Shown piece by piece: positions 9,836 through 19,590 of a DNA stretch of 50,872 bases (position 1 is its first letter; every line of letters starts with the position of its first letter). A program made the translations under genes and the position numbers. The notes beneath the pieces are model-generated. The model worked only from the letters and a program-made list of their open reading frames with translations. It was not told the origin of the DNA and did no database searches. The DNA comes from Helicobacter acinonychis (GTDB lineage Bacteria > Campylobacterota > Campylobacteria > Campylobacterales > Helicobacteraceae). The DNA lies in NCBI RefSeq assembly GCF_900461455.1, contig NZ_UGIA01000002.1:1-50872 (forward strand), in the 5' to 3' direction.

Positions 9836-10552
9836 ATGAAACTCACCCCAAAAGAGTTAGACAAGTTGATGCTCCATTATGCTGGAGAGTTGGCTAAAAA
9901 ACGCAAAGAAAGAGGTATTAAGCTCAACTATGTAGAAGCGGTAGCTTTGATTAGTGCTCATGTTATGGAAGAAGCGAGAGCTGGTAAAAAAAGTGCGGCT
10001 GAATTGATGCAAGAAGGGCGCACTCTTTTAAAACCCGATGATGTGATGGATGGTGTGGCAAGCATGATCCATGAAGTGGGAATTGAAGCGATGTTTCCTG
10101 ATGGGACAAAACTCGTAACTGTGCACACCCCTATTGAATCCAAAGGTAAGTTAGTGCCTGGTGAATTGTTCTTAAAAAATGAAGACATCACTATCAACGA
10201 AGGCAAACAAGCCATTAGCGTGAAAGTTAAAAATGTGGGCGATAGACCCGTTCAAATCGGCTCTCACTTCCATTTCTTTGAAGTGAATAGATGCTTAGAC
10301 TTTGACAGAGAAAAAGCTTTCGGTAAGCGATTAGATATTGCGAGTGGGACAGCGGTAAGGTTTGAGCCTGGCGAAGAAAAATCCGTAGAATTGATTGACA
10401 TTGGCGGCAACAGAAGGATCTTTGGATTTAACGCATTGGTTGATAGGCAAGCAGACAATGAAAGCAAAAAAATTGCTTTACACAGAGCGAAAGAGCGTGG
10501 TTTTCACGGCGCTAAAAGCGATGACAACTATGTAAAAACCATTAAGGAGTAA
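9836..10552 (+). CDS. ureA: Urease subunit alpha (UreA)
   Basis: The 238-residue small structural subunit of Helicobacter urease, equal to a fusion of the gamma and beta subunits of other bacteria. The gamma part starts [20 protein letters not shown], and the beta part follows from about residue 105 ([19 protein letters not shown]). [20 protein letters not shown] is conserved. With UreB it forms the 12-fold (AB) assembly in the cytoplasm that hydrolyses urea to ammonia and carbon dioxide and buffers against acid. A strong AGGAGAAGGAG precedes the ATG. Only three bases separate it from ureB. Confidence 0.98.
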   Translation: MKLTPKELDKLMLHYAGELAKKRKERGIKLNYVEAVALISAHVMEEARAGKKSAAELMQEGRTLLKPDDVMDGVASMIHEVGIEAMFPDGTKLVTVHTPIESKGKLVPGELFLKNEDITINEGKQAISVKVKNVGDRPVQIGSHFHFFEVNRCLDFDREKAFGKRLDIASGTAVRFEPGEEKSVELIDIGGNRRIFGFNALVDRQADNESKKIALHRAKERGFHGAKSDDNYVKTIKE

Positions 10553-10555
10553 GAC

Positions 10556-12265
10556 ATGAAAAAGATTAACAGAAAAGAATACGCATCTATGTATGGTCCT
10601 ACCACAGGCGATAGAGTGAGATTGGGCGATACAGATTTAATCGCTGAAGTAGAACATGACTACACCATTTATGGCGAAGAGCTTAAATTTGGTGGCGGTA
10701 AAACTTTAAGAGAAGGCATGAGTCAATCTAACAACCCTAGCAAGGAAGAATTGGATTTGATCATCACTAACGCTTTGATCATTGACTACACCGGTATTTA
10801 TAAAGCGGATATTGGCATTAAAGATGGCAAAATCGCTGGTATTGGTAAAGGCGGTAACAAAGACATGCAAGATGGCGTTAAAAACAATCTTAGCGTGGGT
10901 CCTGCTACTGAAGCGCTAGCCGGTGAAGGCTTGATCGTAACTGCTGGTGGGATTGACACACACATCCACTTCATTTCACCCCAACAAATCCCTACAGCTT
11001 TTGCAAGCGGTGTAACCACAATGATTGGTGGAGGAACTGGGCCTGCTGATGGCACTAACGCAACCACTATCACTCCAGGTAGAAGAAATTTAAAATGGAT
11101 GCTTAGAGCGGCTGAAGAATATTCTATGAATTTAGGTTTCTTAGGTAAAGGTAACGCTTCTAATGACGCAAGCTTGACCGATCAAATTGAAGCCGGTGCG
11201 ATTGGTTTTAAAATCCACGAAGATTGGGGTACCACTCCATCTGCAATCAACCATGCATTAGATATTGCGGATAAATACGATGTGCAAGTCGCTATCCACA
11301 CAGACACTTTGAATGAAGCCGGTTGTGTAGAAGACACTATGGCAGCGATTGCTGGGCGCACTATGCACACTTTCCACACTGAAGGTGCTGGTGGCGGACA
11401 CGCTCCTGATATTATTAAAGTAGCCGGTGAACACAACATTCTACCCGCTTCAACTAACCCTACTATCCCTTTCACCGTGAATACAGAAGCAGAGCATATG
11501 GACATGCTTATGGTATGCCACCACTTGGATAAAAGCATTAAAGAAGATGTTCAGTTCGCTGATTCAAGGATCCGCCCTCAAACCATTGCGGCTGAAGACA
11601 CTTTGCATGACATGGGGATTTTCTCCATCACTAGTTCTGACTCTCAAGCAATGGGTCGTGTGGGCGAAGTTATCACTAGAACTTGGCAAACTGCTGACAA
11701 AAACAAAAAAGAATTTGGCCGCTTGAAAGAAGAAAAAGGCGACAATGACAACTTCAGGATCAAACGCTACTTGTCTAAATACACTATTAACCCAGCGATC
11801 GCTCATGGGATTAGCGAGTATGTGGGTTCTGTGGAAGTGGGCAAAGTCGCTGACTTGGTTTTATGGAGTCCAGCATTCTTTGGTGTAAAACCTAACATGA
11901 TCATCAAAGGTGGGTTCATTGCGTTAAGTCAAATGGGTGATGCGAATGCTTCTATCCCTACCCCACAACCGGTTTATTACAGAGAAATGTTTGCCCACCA
12001 TGGTAAAGCTAAATACGATGCAAATATCACTTTTGTGTCTCAAGCAGCTTATGACAAAGGCATTAAAGAAGAGTTAGGGCTTGAAAGACAAGTATTACCG
12101 GTTAAAAATTGCAGAAATATCACTAAAAAAGATATGCAATTCAATGACACTACCGCTCACATTGAAGTCAATCCTGAAACCTACCATGTGTTCGTGGATG
12201 GCAAAGAAGTGACTTCTAAACCGGCTAATAAAGTGACTTTGGCGCAACTCTTTAGCATTTTCTAG
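10556..12265 (+). CDS. ureB: Urease subunit beta (UreB), catalytic
   Basis: The 569-residue nickel-bearing catalytic subunit. Counting codons places the metal ligands His136 and His138 in GGIDTHIHF and the carbamylated Lys219 in GFKIHEDWG. The remaining ligand and flap motifs are also present ([42 protein letters not shown]). The C-terminus [10 protein letters not shown] is intact. The gene is co-transcribed with ureA. In H. pylori an antisense RNA to the 5' part of ureB is known; I could not place its promoter with confidence here. The sequence shows no disruption. Confidence 0.98.
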   Translation: MKKINRKEYASMYGPTTGDRVRLGDTDLIAEVEHDYTIYGEELKFGGGKTLREGMSQSNNPSKEELDLIITNALIIDYTGIYKADIGIKDGKIAGIGKGGNKDMQDGVKNNLSVGPATEALAGEGLIVTAGGIDTHIHFISPQQIPTAFASGVTTMIGGGTGPADGTNATTITPGRRNLKWMLRAAEEYSMNLGFLGKGNASNDASLTDQIEAGAIGFKIHEDWGTTPSAINHALDIADKYDVQVAIHTDTLNEAGCVEDTMAAIAGRTMHTFHTEGAGGGHAPDIIKVAGEHNILPASTNPTIPFTVNTEAEHMDMLMVCHHLDKSIKEDVQFADSRIRPQTIAAEDTLHDMGIFSITSSDSQAMGRVGEVITRTWQTADKNKKEFGRLKEEKGDNDNFRIKRYLSKYTINPAIAHGISEYVGSVEVGKVADLVLWSPAFFGVKPNMIIKGGFIALSQMGDANASIPTPQPVYYREMFAHHGKAKYDANITFVSQAAYDKGIKEELGLERQVLPVKNCRNITKKDMQFNDTTAHIEVNPETYHVFVDGKEVTSKPANKVTLAQLFSIF

Positions 12266-12342
12266 GATTTTTAATTTTCTAAAGATTTTTGGGAGCATCG
12301 CTCCTTAAAGTCTTAGTTTGAAAATCTTAATTTGGCTCTTTG

Positions 12343-12379
12343 ACTTTTTGTTTTCAAAAAGTTAGGAGCTTATTTTTTT
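12343..12379 (+). terminator. Possible terminator or attenuator between ureB and ureI
   Basis: ACTTTTTG and CAAAAAGT form an 8-bp stem with a TTTT loop, nested inside GCTC/GAGC, followed by a run of seven T. A second small hairpin, GGGAGCATCGCTCC, lies upstream at about 12290. This fits the known partial separation of ureAB from ureIEFGH messages. Confidence 0.5.
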
Positions 12380-12488
12380 GTTTTATTTTTTGCCAATTTA
12401 CTATTTTTTTTTATGATTAACTCAAGCAACAAAATGCTATTTATAAGGTGTGTTTGTTGTGAAATTTTTGTTTCGGAAGGATAAGGCA

Positions 12489-13076
12489 ATGCTAGGACTT
12501 GTATTGTTATATGTTGCGATTGTTTTAATCAGCAATGGGATTTGCGGATTGGCCAAAGTCGATCCTAAAAGCACTGCGGTGATGAACTTTTTTGTGGGTG
12601 GGCTCTCCATTATTTGTAATGTGATCGCGATCGTTTATTCCGCGCTCAACCCCTCAGCCCCTATAGAAGGTGCAGAAGACATCGCTCAAGTATCACACCA
12701 TTTGACCAATTTCTATGGACCAGCTACTGGATTATTGTTTGGTTTCACTTACTTGTATGCGGCTATCAACCACACTTTCAATTTAGATTGGAGGCCCTAT
12801 TCTTGGTATAGCTTGTTCGTAGCGATCAACACGGTTCCTGCTGCGATTCTATCCCATTACAGCGACATGCTTGATGACCACAAAATGTTAGGCATCACTG
12901 AAGGCGATTGGTGGGCGATCATTTGGTTGTCTTGGGGTGTTTTGTGGCTTACTGCTTTCATTGAAAACATCTTGAAAATTCCTTTAGGGAAATTCACTCC
13001 ATGGCTTGCCATCATTGAAGGTATTTTAACCGCTTGGATTCCTGCTTGGTTGCTCTTTATCCAACACTGGGTGTGA
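12489..13076 (+). CDS. ureI: Acid-activated urea channel UreI
   Basis: A 195-residue inner-membrane protein of the AmiS/UreI family with six hydrophobic segments. It forms a proton-gated hexameric channel that lets urea reach cytoplasmic urease at low pH. The start MLGLVLLYVAIVLISNGICG at 12489, with AAGGATAAGG upstream, is the established one; an in-frame TTG 39 bases earlier would add residues not seen in the family. The periplasmic loop around residues 60-75 (APIEGAEDIAQVSHHL) carries the His residues tied to acid gating. The end AWLLFIQHWV is conserved. ureE starts one base after its stop. Confidence 0.97.
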   Translation: MLGLVLLYVAIVLISNGICGLAKVDPKSTAVMNFFVGGLSIICNVIAIVYSALNPSAPIEGAEDIAQVSHHLTNFYGPATGLLFGFTYLYAAINHTFNLDWRPYSWYSLFVAINTVPAAILSHYSDMLDDHKMLGITEGDWWAIIWLSWGVLWLTAFIENILKIPLGKFTPWLAIIEGILTAWIPAWLLFIQHWV

Positions 13077-13077
13077 G

Positions 13078-13590
13078 ATGATTATAGAGCGTTTAACAGG
13101 CAATTTAAGGGATTTAAACCCCTTAGATTTCAAGGTGGATTATGTGGATTTGGAATGGTTTGAAACGAGGAAAAAAATCGCTCGCTTTAAGACCAGGCAA
13201 GGTAAAGACATAGCCATACGCCTTAAAGACGCTCCCAAGCTTGGTCTCTCTCAAGGGGATATTTTATTTAAAGAAGAGAAGGAAATTATCGCCATCAATA
13301 TCTTGGATTCTGAAGTGATTCACATTCAAGCTAAAAGCGTGGCGGAAGTAGCCAAAATATGCTATGAAATAGGAAACCGCCATGCAACTTTATACTATGG
13401 CGAGTCTCAATTTGAATTTAAAACACCATTTGAAAAACCCACACTAGCTTTATTAGAAAAGCTAGGGGTACAAAATCGTGTTTTAAGTTCAAAATTGGAT
13501 TCGAAAGAACGCTTGACCGTGAGCATGCCCCATAACGAACCTAATTTTAAGGTCTCATTGGCAAGCGATTTTAAAGTGGTAATGAAATAA
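13078..13590 (+). CDS. ureE: Urease accessory protein UreE, nickel metallochaperone
   Basis: A 170-residue UreE that binds nickel as a dimer and hands it to the UreG-containing maturation complex. The N-terminal peptide-binding domain (MIIERLTGNLRDLNPLDFKV) and the metal-binding C-terminal domain (NRHATLYYGESQFEF, with the conserved His) are visible. The very C-terminus is short and lacks a His-rich tail, as is normal in H. pylori. It starts one base after ureI, so it is coupled to it. Confidence 0.95.
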   Translation: MIIERLTGNLRDLNPLDFKVDYVDLEWFETRKKIARFKTRQGKDIAIRLKDAPKLGLSQGDILFKEEKEIIAINILDSEVIHIQAKSVAEVAKICYEIGNRHATLYYGESQFEFKTPFEKPTLALLEKLGVQNRVLSSKLDSKERLTVSMPHNEPNFKVSLASDFKVVMK

Positions 13591-13614
13591 ATAGGATAAG
13601 ATAAAGGAAAAAGC

Positions 13615-14364
13615 GTGAAAAGCACTAAAAAAAATGCGAGCGTACCACAGAAAACCCCTACTCTAGAAGTAGATAGTAAGCATGTGGATAATGAATTTTT
13701 AATCTTGCAAGTCAATGATGCAGTGTTCCCTATTGGCTCTTACACGCATTCTTTTGGGTTAGAAACTTACATCCAGCAAAAAAAGGTTACCAATAAAGAA
13801 AGCGCTTTAGAATATTTAAAAGCCAATCTCTCTAGCCAGTTCCTTTACACTGAAATGCTGAGTTTGAAACTCACCTATGAAAGCGCTCTTCAAAACGATT
13901 TAAATAAGATCTTAGAAATTGAAGAGATCATCGCACTATCCACAAGCCCCATGGAATTAAGATTGGCTAATCAAAAACTAGGCAATCGCTTCATTAAAAC
14001 CTTACAAGCCATGAATGAATTAGACATGGGTGCATTTTTTAATACTTACGCTCAAAAAACCAAAGATCCAATCCATGCCACTAGCTATGGCGTTTTTGTG
14101 GCGAGTTTGAATATTGAATTAAAAAAAGCCTTAAGGCATTATCTTTATGCACAAACTTCTAACATGGTGATCAACTGCGTTAAAAGCGTCCCTCTATCCC
14201 AAAATGATGGGCAAAAAATCTTATTGAGCTTGCAAAGCCCTTTTAACCGGCTCATAGAAAAAACCCTAGAATTAGACGAAAGCCATCTGTGTGTGGCAAG
14301 CATTCAAAACGACATTAAGGCGATGCAGCATGAGAGTTTATACTCGCGCCTATATATGTCTTAA
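13615..14364 (+). CDS. ureF: Urease accessory protein UreF
   Basis: A 249-residue all-helical protein that joins UreH to UreG in the activation complex. [17 protein letters not shown] and the C-terminal [10 protein letters not shown] are family signatures. The start used is a GTG at 13615 with AAAGGA upstream. The in-frame triplet six codons earlier is TAA in GGATAAGATAAAGG. Other strains, as I recall, begin with an ATG at about that point and have around five more residues. A small change seems to have removed that start here, or the consensus is off by a base. Confidence 0.93.
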   Translation: MKSTKKNASVPQKTPTLEVDSKHVDNEFLILQVNDAVFPIGSYTHSFGLETYIQQKKVTNKESALEYLKANLSSQFLYTEMLSLKLTYESALQNDLNKILEIEEIIALSTSPMELRLANQKLGNRFIKTLQAMNELDMGAFFNTYAQKTKDPIHATSYGVFVASLNIELKKALRHYLYAQTSNMVINCVKSVPLSQNDGQKILLSLQSPFNRLIEKTLELDESHLCVASIQNDIKAMQHESLYSRLYMS

Positions 14365-14394
14365 ATTTTAACCTCAACATTGAAAGGAAATTTT

Positions 14395-14994
14395 ATGGTA
14401 AAAATTGGAGTTTGTGGTCCTGTAGGAAGCGGTAAAACCGCCTTGATTGAAGCCTTAACACGCCATATGTCAAAAGACTATGACATGGCGGTTATCACTA
14501 ATGATATTTATACTAAAGAAGATGCAGAGTTTATGTGTAAAAATTCGGTGATGCCACGAGATAGGATTATTGGCGTAGAAACAGGGGGTTGTCCTCACAC
14601 CGCCATTAGAGAAGACGCTTCCATGAATTTAGAAGCCGTAGAAGAAATGCATGACCGTTTCCCTAATTTGGAATTGCTTTTGATTGAAAGCGGAGGCGAT
14701 AACCTTTCGGCGACTTTTAATCCGGAGTTAGCGGACTTTACGATTTTTGTGATTGATGTGGCTGAAGGCGATAAAATCCCAAGGAAAGGCGGTCCAGGAA
14801 TCACGCGATCAGACTTGCTTGTCATCAATAAAATTGATTTAGCCCCCTATGTGGGAGCGGACTTGAAAGTCATGGAAAGAGATTCTAAAAAAATGCGCGG
14901 CGAAAAGCCCTTTATTTTTACGAATATCCGCTCTAAAGAAGGTTTGGATGATGTGATCGCTTGGATTAAGCGCAACGCTTTATTGGAAGATTGA
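14395..14994 (+). CDS. ureG: Urease accessory GTPase UreG
   Basis: A 199-residue SIMIBI-class GTPase that powers nickel delivery into apo-urease. The P-loop [17 protein letters not shown] (residues about 5-21), [15 protein letters not shown] with the nickel-linking Cys-Pro-His, [13 protein letters not shown], and [13 protein letters not shown] (the base-recognition NKxD) are all present. ATG 14395 with GAAAGGA upstream is chosen over a TTG 15 bases before it. The stop overlaps the ureH ATG by one base. Confidence 0.97.
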   Translation: MVKIGVCGPVGSGKTALIEALTRHMSKDYDMAVITNDIYTKEDAEFMCKNSVMPRDRIIGVETGGCPHTAIREDASMNLEAVEEMHDRFPNLELLLIESGGDNLSATFNPELADFTIFVIDVAEGDKIPRKGGPGITRSDLLVINKIDLAPYVGADLKVMERDSKKMRGEKPFIFTNIRSKEGLDDVIAWIKRNALLED

Positions 14995-15785
14995 TGACTA
15001 CTTACGCTCAAGATTCCAAGCTCAGGCTAAAAACCAAAATAGGAGCTGACGGACGGTGCGTGATTGAAGACAATTTCTTCACGCCCCCCTTTAAACTCAT
15101 GGCACCCTTTTACCCTAAAGACGATTTAGCTGAAATCATGCTTTTAGCGGTAAGCCCTGGCTTAATGAAAGGCGATGCACAAGACATGCAATTAAACATC
15201 GGTCAAAATTGCAAGTTAAGGATCACTTCGCAATCCTTTGAGAAAATCCATAACACAGAAGATGGGTTTGCTAGTAGGGATATGCATATTGTTGTGGGAG
15301 AAAACGCCTTTTTAGACTTTGCACCTTTTCCCTTGATCCCCTTTGAAAATGCACATTTTAAGGGTAATACCACGATTTCTTTGTATTCTGGCTCCCAATT
15401 GCTTTATAGTGAAATCATTGTCGCAGGGCGAGTGGCTCGTAATGAATTGTTCCAATTCAACCGCTTGCACACTAAAATCTCTATTTTACAAGATAATAAA
15501 CCTATCTATTACGACAACACGATTTTAGATCCAAAAACCACCGACATGACTAACATGTGCATGTTTGATGGCTATACGCATTATTTGAATCTGGTGCTTA
15601 TCAATTGCCCTTTAGAGCTATTTGGTGCGCGAGAATTGATTGAAGAAGCTGAAGTGGATGGGGCAGTGAGTGAGATCGCTAGTTCTCATTTATGCCTAAA
15701 AGCTTTAGCTAAAGGCTCAGAACCCTTATTAGCTTTAAGAGAAAAAATCGCTCGTTTAGTCACGCAAAAGATTCAAAAAGACTAA
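14994..15785 (+). CDS. ureH: Urease accessory protein UreH (UreD homologue)
   Basis: A 263-residue UreD-family scaffold that binds apo-urease and the UreF-UreG complex during nickel insertion. Conserved stretches are [36 protein letters not shown] and [19 protein letters not shown]. The start ATG at 14994 overlaps the ureG stop as TGATG. The last few residues (TQKIQKD) lie inside the arm of the following terminator hairpin, so the stop codon itself is in the stem. Confidence 0.95.
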   Translation: MTTYAQDSKLRLKTKIGADGRCVIEDNFFTPPFKLMAPFYPKDDLAEIMLLAVSPGLMKGDAQDMQLNIGQNCKLRITSQSFEKIHNTEDGFASRDMHIVVGENAFLDFAPFPLIPFENAHFKGNTTISLYSGSQLLYSEIIVAGRVARNELFQFNRLHTKISILQDNKPIYYDNTILDPKTTDMTNMCMFDGYTHYLNLVLINCPLELFGARELIEEAEVDGAVSEIASSHLCLKALAKGSEPLLALREKIARLVTQKIQKD

Positions 15786-15803
15786 AACCCTTTTAGTCTT
15801 TTT
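15775..15803. terminator. Terminator of the urease operon, symmetric
   Basis: A 13-bp stem AAAAAGACTAAAA / TTTTAGTCTTTTT with a CCC loop. The ureH stop codon is within the first arm. Because it is palindromic with A and T at its ends, it should also stop transcripts arriving from the opposite gene at 15821. Confidence 0.9.
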
Positions 15804-15820
15804 GATCCCCCTTTTTTTTT

Positions 15821-17370
15821 TCACTCTAACAAAATAAAAGGCCTAAACTCAGTAACGCTGTCTTTAGAAGCATTTATGAAGAGCGCGTTGCGTTTGTTTT
15901 TTAATGGTAAATCGTTTTCCATAGCGTTTAAGCTTTTGATAGCCCTTAAGTTTTCCTCATTGCACTCAAAAGCTAGGCATTGCTTGAAGTGGTCTTTCAA
16001 CAAATCTTTTAAACTACCACCAGGATTGTAATTTGAAGAAATTTGTTTGAGATCATGCACAAAAATGACGCAATACTGCTCGTTGTCTGTGGCTTTTTCT
16101 TCCATTCTTTGTTTGCACTTTTGATGTTTTGGGCTAAAAGTCTCATTAAGGTTGCACGAGCTTCTATGTTATTGCTCACCACTAATAAATGCGATTGGTT
16201 ATTTTCAAACCCAACTATAAAGTCCTTTTGTTCATAATCCACCCCTTTTCCTAGATGCAAGTGCATTACCTTATCCTCAAGCATGTTGGGTATTTTTAAA
16301 AGCAATTCGCCATTATAGATTTTATGCTCTATGGGGCAAGATTTCTTTTTCCAAATTCAGTATGAATTTTGTTAATAAAGGCTTTGAAATCATCAGGGGC
16401 TTTAGGGATACTCATCTTGGTGTGGTATTTTTATGCCCTCCATTGTTGTTAAAAGTGCCTTCTGATCCCACAAGCTCACAAGCCACACCATCGCCTAAAA
16501 TACTATCGCTATCTTCTGCATCCATAGTCAAAGCGATGCAGTTAGCGATTTGAACCTTAAGGCTACTACTGATATTATCGCCGTGCATGGTTTGAGTGGC
16601 TGAGATTAAATGAATCCCATGGCTACGACCCTTTTTGAGCGAATTGGTTAAATGCCTCTCCACTGCACCTTTTTCTTTACTGGAGCTGTTAAAAAGATCC
16701 TGAAATTCATCAACCACTACGATAAATCTAGGCATTTCCTTATGCTTTCTGTAATCTTGTAAATCTTTCACCTCAAATTCTTTGAAACAATTGGCTCTTT
16801 CTTGCATTTCTTCACAAAGTCAACTTAAGAAACTCATGCCAAAACTTACCGAACTTTCCACGCTCACTAATCTCGCATGCTTTAAAATCGGATCTGCATA
16901 CGCGTTAAATTCTACCCTCTCTTTAATAGTCTAATAAAAAGAGTTGGACTTCATCAAGCGCATAGTAGAAGGCTAAATTTTGAATCAACACATGCAAGAA
17001 ATTGGATTTTCCGTTCCCGTTGCACCCACAAATAAGCGTGTGGTTTTGTTCATTACCAATTTCAAAGCGCACTTCTTTAATGCACTTCTTTATGGTTAAT
17101 ATCCCACCCCACCGGCACAACCATTTCATGCTGAGAGCTTTTAGTCCAAAATTCACTATCTCTTTGTAAGTCTTTCAACTCCCTTTTAATTTCTTTTTTT
17201 GCTTGCAATACGCTTTAATTACATCAGCGAAGTCTTGCATGTGTTAGGATTTAATGCTAGAATCACTCACTGCTTCTATGTCAAGGCATTTGAAACGAAA
17301 ACCATTATCTTTAAAAGGCTCTGCATAGCGTTTCCATTCTTCTATGGACTTATTTTTTTCGCTCTCCAAA
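15821..17370 (-). pseudogene. Decayed FtsK/HerA-like ATPase (HP0066-type), 5' end lost
   Basis: Minus-strand fragments of one ATPase. Near 17010 is a Walker A loop (HTLICGCNGNGKSNFLHVL). This leads through QLFLLDYKERVEFNAYADPI to the Walker B stretch PRFIVVVDEFQDLFNSSSKE near 16700, then KKGRSHGIHLISATQTMHGD, a classic FtsK/SpoIIIE segment. The C-terminal part continues to 15821. Breaks include a one-base shift near 16930, a TGA near 16820 (FLS*LCEE), shifts near 16410 and 16050, and a small repeat-like scramble near 17080. Upstream of 17370 the gene is replaced by the inserted glycosyltransferase copy, so roughly the first third is missing compared with the 831 residues I recall for HP0066. 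Proteins of this kind move DNA or protein through a membrane pore. Loss of function is almost certain from the missing 5' part alone. Confidence 0.8.
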
Positions 17371-17460
17371 TAAAGAAATTGAAAGCTTAAAACATTGAAA
17401 AAAGATATAATTACGAAAACCCTTTTTAGTGGGTTCAATTTAAAGATTTAAGGGTTGTGT

Positions 17461-18676
17461 GTGCAAGATAGTGTGATTATCCCTATTGTGGTGGCTTTTG
17501 ATAACAATTATTGTATCCCAGCTGGTGTGAGCTTATATTCTATGCTAGCGAACGCTAAAACAGAGAGAGAGAGTAAAACTCTTTTATAAAATCCATTGTT
17601 TAGTGGATGGTTTAAGCGCTGAAAATATAGAAAAATTAAAAGAAACTCTCGCTCCTTTTAGCGCTTTTTCTAGCGTAGAGTTTTTGGAGATTTCTACTCA
17701 TAACACGCCCAAAGAAAACCAAGAAATAAAAAAGAACCAAACCATTAAAAGCGATCATTATCAAAACATTGATCCAATAATAGCCAATAAGATTGAAGAG
17801 TTATTCACAAAACTCAGCAATTATTCTCAAAAACGCTTTTCTAAAATGATCATGTGCCGCTTGCTTTTGGCTTCCCTTTTCCCTCAATATGACAAGATGA
17901 TCATGTTTGATGTGGATACTTTGTTTGTGGGCGATATTAGTGAGAGCTTTTTTATCCCCCTTGAAGCGCATTATTTTGGGGCTGTGAGAGAAAAAGATTT
18001 GATCGCTATGAATAGGAATTCGGCTAAGGATTTATACGAATTACGCCAAAGGCGAGCAAAATCTATCGGCGTCGCTAACGCTTTCCCTAATTTAGAAGAA
18101 GCTCAAATCCTTTTTGACAACTACTTTAATGCAGGGTTTTTAGCCTTAAACTTAAAATTATGGCGTAAAGAAAATCTTGAAAACCAATTGATTGGATTTT
18201 TCATTTTGAAAAATGAAAAACTTTTATTTAACGATCAAGATGCTTTGTGTTTTGTGTGCCGTGGCAGGATTTTAGAATTGCCTTACCCCTATAATGCCCA
18301 CCCTAGCTTCCTTGACACCCCCTCATTCCCTAGCATTAAAGAAGTGTGCATGTTGCATTTTTGGGGCGATAAGCCTTGGAAAATCTTCAGCGTCTTTGGC
18401 GCGAAAAAATGGCATGAAGTTTTGATGCAAACGCCTTTTAAAGATAAATATTTTAACACTCCCTTTTTAGATCACCTCTTTAATCATATTCAAAACAAAA
18501 ACAACAAACTCCGCACTTTCAACAAAGCCCTATCTTTTGTAGACAAACGGCGTTCTTTTGCATTCCTTTTGCCTAGACTTTCTTCTAGACTCCTTGTAGA
18601 ATTTTTGCTTTTTAAAATCAAACAAAAAGTGAAGCGGTTGGTTAAAAAAATGCTAAAAGCGTTTTCTATAATCTAA
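17461..18676 (+). pseudogene. GT8 glycosyltransferase copy 1, phase-off (AG)6
   Basis: A second copy of the LPS-type glycosyltransferase at 28581. It starts at the same GTG (QDSVIIPIVVAFDNNYCIP) but the tract at 17562-17573 is (AG)6. Translation shifts after NAKTERE and stops at TAA within about ten codons. The rest (from GLSAENIEKLKETLAPF) is open for more than 350 codons and keeps the DVD metal motif (KMIMFDVDTLFVGD). One more AG unit restores the full 405-residue protein. So this looks like a switched-off but repairable copy and not a degraded one. It is 1216 bases long against 1218 for copy 2. Confidence 0.9.
17562..17573 (+). repeat. (AG)6 dinucleotide tract
   Basis: The slippage tract near codon 35 of glycosyltransferase copy 1. 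It is one unit shorter than in copy 2 (28682-28695), which puts the gene out of frame. Confidence 0.9.
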
Positions 18677-18692
18677 TCATAAAAGAGCTTGC

Positions 18693-18995
18693 TTAAAGCA
18701 AGCGGTAGCTTTTAAAAAAGCGATCTTTAAAAATCAATGCGAGCAAGCTTTGCATAAGGATAACCAATAAACTCTCGCTCTCTAAGTTGAAATTCAAAAC
18801 ATGTTTGAACGCATAAGTCTCATTGCCCACCATAAAAGAACGCCATTGACTAAAACCATAGTTCGCCAGCTTGATAAAATCCTTAAACGCATCGCTCAAA
18901 TCCACTTTGAATTGATCTTTTACCCCTTTAAGAGCATTGTCATTGAGCGGCTCTACAAATTCCCAATTGATTTCTGTTCTAGGAATGTTTTCCAT
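18693..18995 (-). pseudogene. SUKH (SMI1/KNR4)-like gene truncated by the duplication
   Basis: An open frame of 100 residues starting MENIPRTEINWEFVEPLNDN with AAAGGATATT before the ATG. The opening NWEFVEPLNDNALK followed by LSDAFKDFIKLANYGFSQ resembles the SMI1/KNR4 (SUKH) fold, which is often an immunity protein against secreted or contact-delivered toxins. From 18748 downward the frame runs into the inserted segment ([15 protein letters not shown] is translated from the repeat). The native C-terminus, usually about 50-80 residues more, is therefore lost. The family call is from motif similarity only. Confidence 0.6.
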
Positions 18996-19110
18996 AATAT
19001 CCTTTCGTGTGTTTCACCCCTAATAGCAACTCTTCTCTCACTAACGCCAAATTCCCTAAAATATTTGCGTCAAAATACCACAAATAGCCCCTAGGAATGA
19101 GTCCTTGCAC
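18979..19110 (-). CDS. Small open frame of 43 residues, unknown
   Basis: A GTG-started frame (QGLIPRGYLWYFDANILGNL...) just downstream of the gene at 19114 and ending inside the SUKH-like gene start. The sequence is amino-acid-like in composition, with Trp, Tyr and Leu. It may be a remnant of the C-terminus of a larger protein once encoded between its neighbours. No good ribosome-binding site is clear. Confidence 0.3.
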   Translation of the reverse strand: MQGLIPRGYLWYFDANILGNLALVREELLLGVKHTKGYYGKHS

Positions 19111-19113
19111 GAT

Positions 19114-19492
19114 TTACTCCAATTCTATTACATCAAAGCCCAAATCCTTATTCGTAGCTTGTAAAGCCTTTAAGGCATGATGAGTGCATGCGGTTTTATT
19201 TAAATTTTCTAAAGGCACAATCGTGCTAAAAACGCTATCAAACTCCGTTAAACGCCGATCATTGAATGCGACTTTTTGCGGATAAGGATTTTGCTCATCT
19301 ACAATAAAGCTCTCTTTTTGGCTTTCTAAAAACTCGCCATAGTCCAACGCTCGTTGCTTATAAACTTCATAAAGTACTAAAAACAGGCTCTATTTTTTGG
19401 TTCAAATTTTGTGTGGATCGCTCTAACTCTATTTCTAAATTATCAAAGAATGCACGCTCAAATCGCTCGGTACTCATTTGCACTTTGCTCAT
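19114..19492 (-). CDS. Hypothetical protein of about 125 residues, one frameshift
   Basis: It starts MSKVQMSTERFERAFFDNLE with AAAGGAAAACGC upstream. After NLNQKIEPV the frame shifts in the T5 run near 19389. Removing one T gives LVLYEVYKQRALDYGEFLES and then an open frame to FDVIELE and a stop at 19114. The repaired protein is mostly helical and acidic. I do not recognise the family. It belongs to the set of small genes that separates the FtsK-like ATPase from the lipoprotein in H. pylori (around HP0059-HP0065). The single T-run shift may be a consensus error. Confidence 0.55.
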
Positions 19493-19518
19493 GCGTTTTC
19501 CTTTCTTTTAATAATTGT

Positions 19519-19540
19519 CTCTGTTGCAATAACTTATTGA
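19519..19540 (+). repeat. Left arm of a 22-bp inverted repeat
   Basis: CTCTGTTGCAATAACTTATT followed by GA. It is a perfect reverse complement of 21360-21381. The outer bases CTCTGTTGCAA resemble the terminal repeats of IS6-family elements (core CTGTTGCAA). Confidence 0.85.
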
Positions 19541-19590
19541 AAATTAAGCTGGATTTTGTCAGAATACACCTTAAGTGAATTACCCAACCG

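Larger units (their letters stand above)
17371..18748. repeat. Duplicated 1.38-kb segment, derived copy
   Basis: Nearly identical, in direct orientation, to 28491-29869. It begins with the last 28 bases of putP (TAAAGAAATTGAAAGC...) and ends with the last 15 bases of mrp (TCAATGCGAGCAAGC). Both are out of place here, so this copy is the derived one. I see only three substitutions, a two-base change in the AG tract and a one-base T-run change between the copies. Confidence 0.95.
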
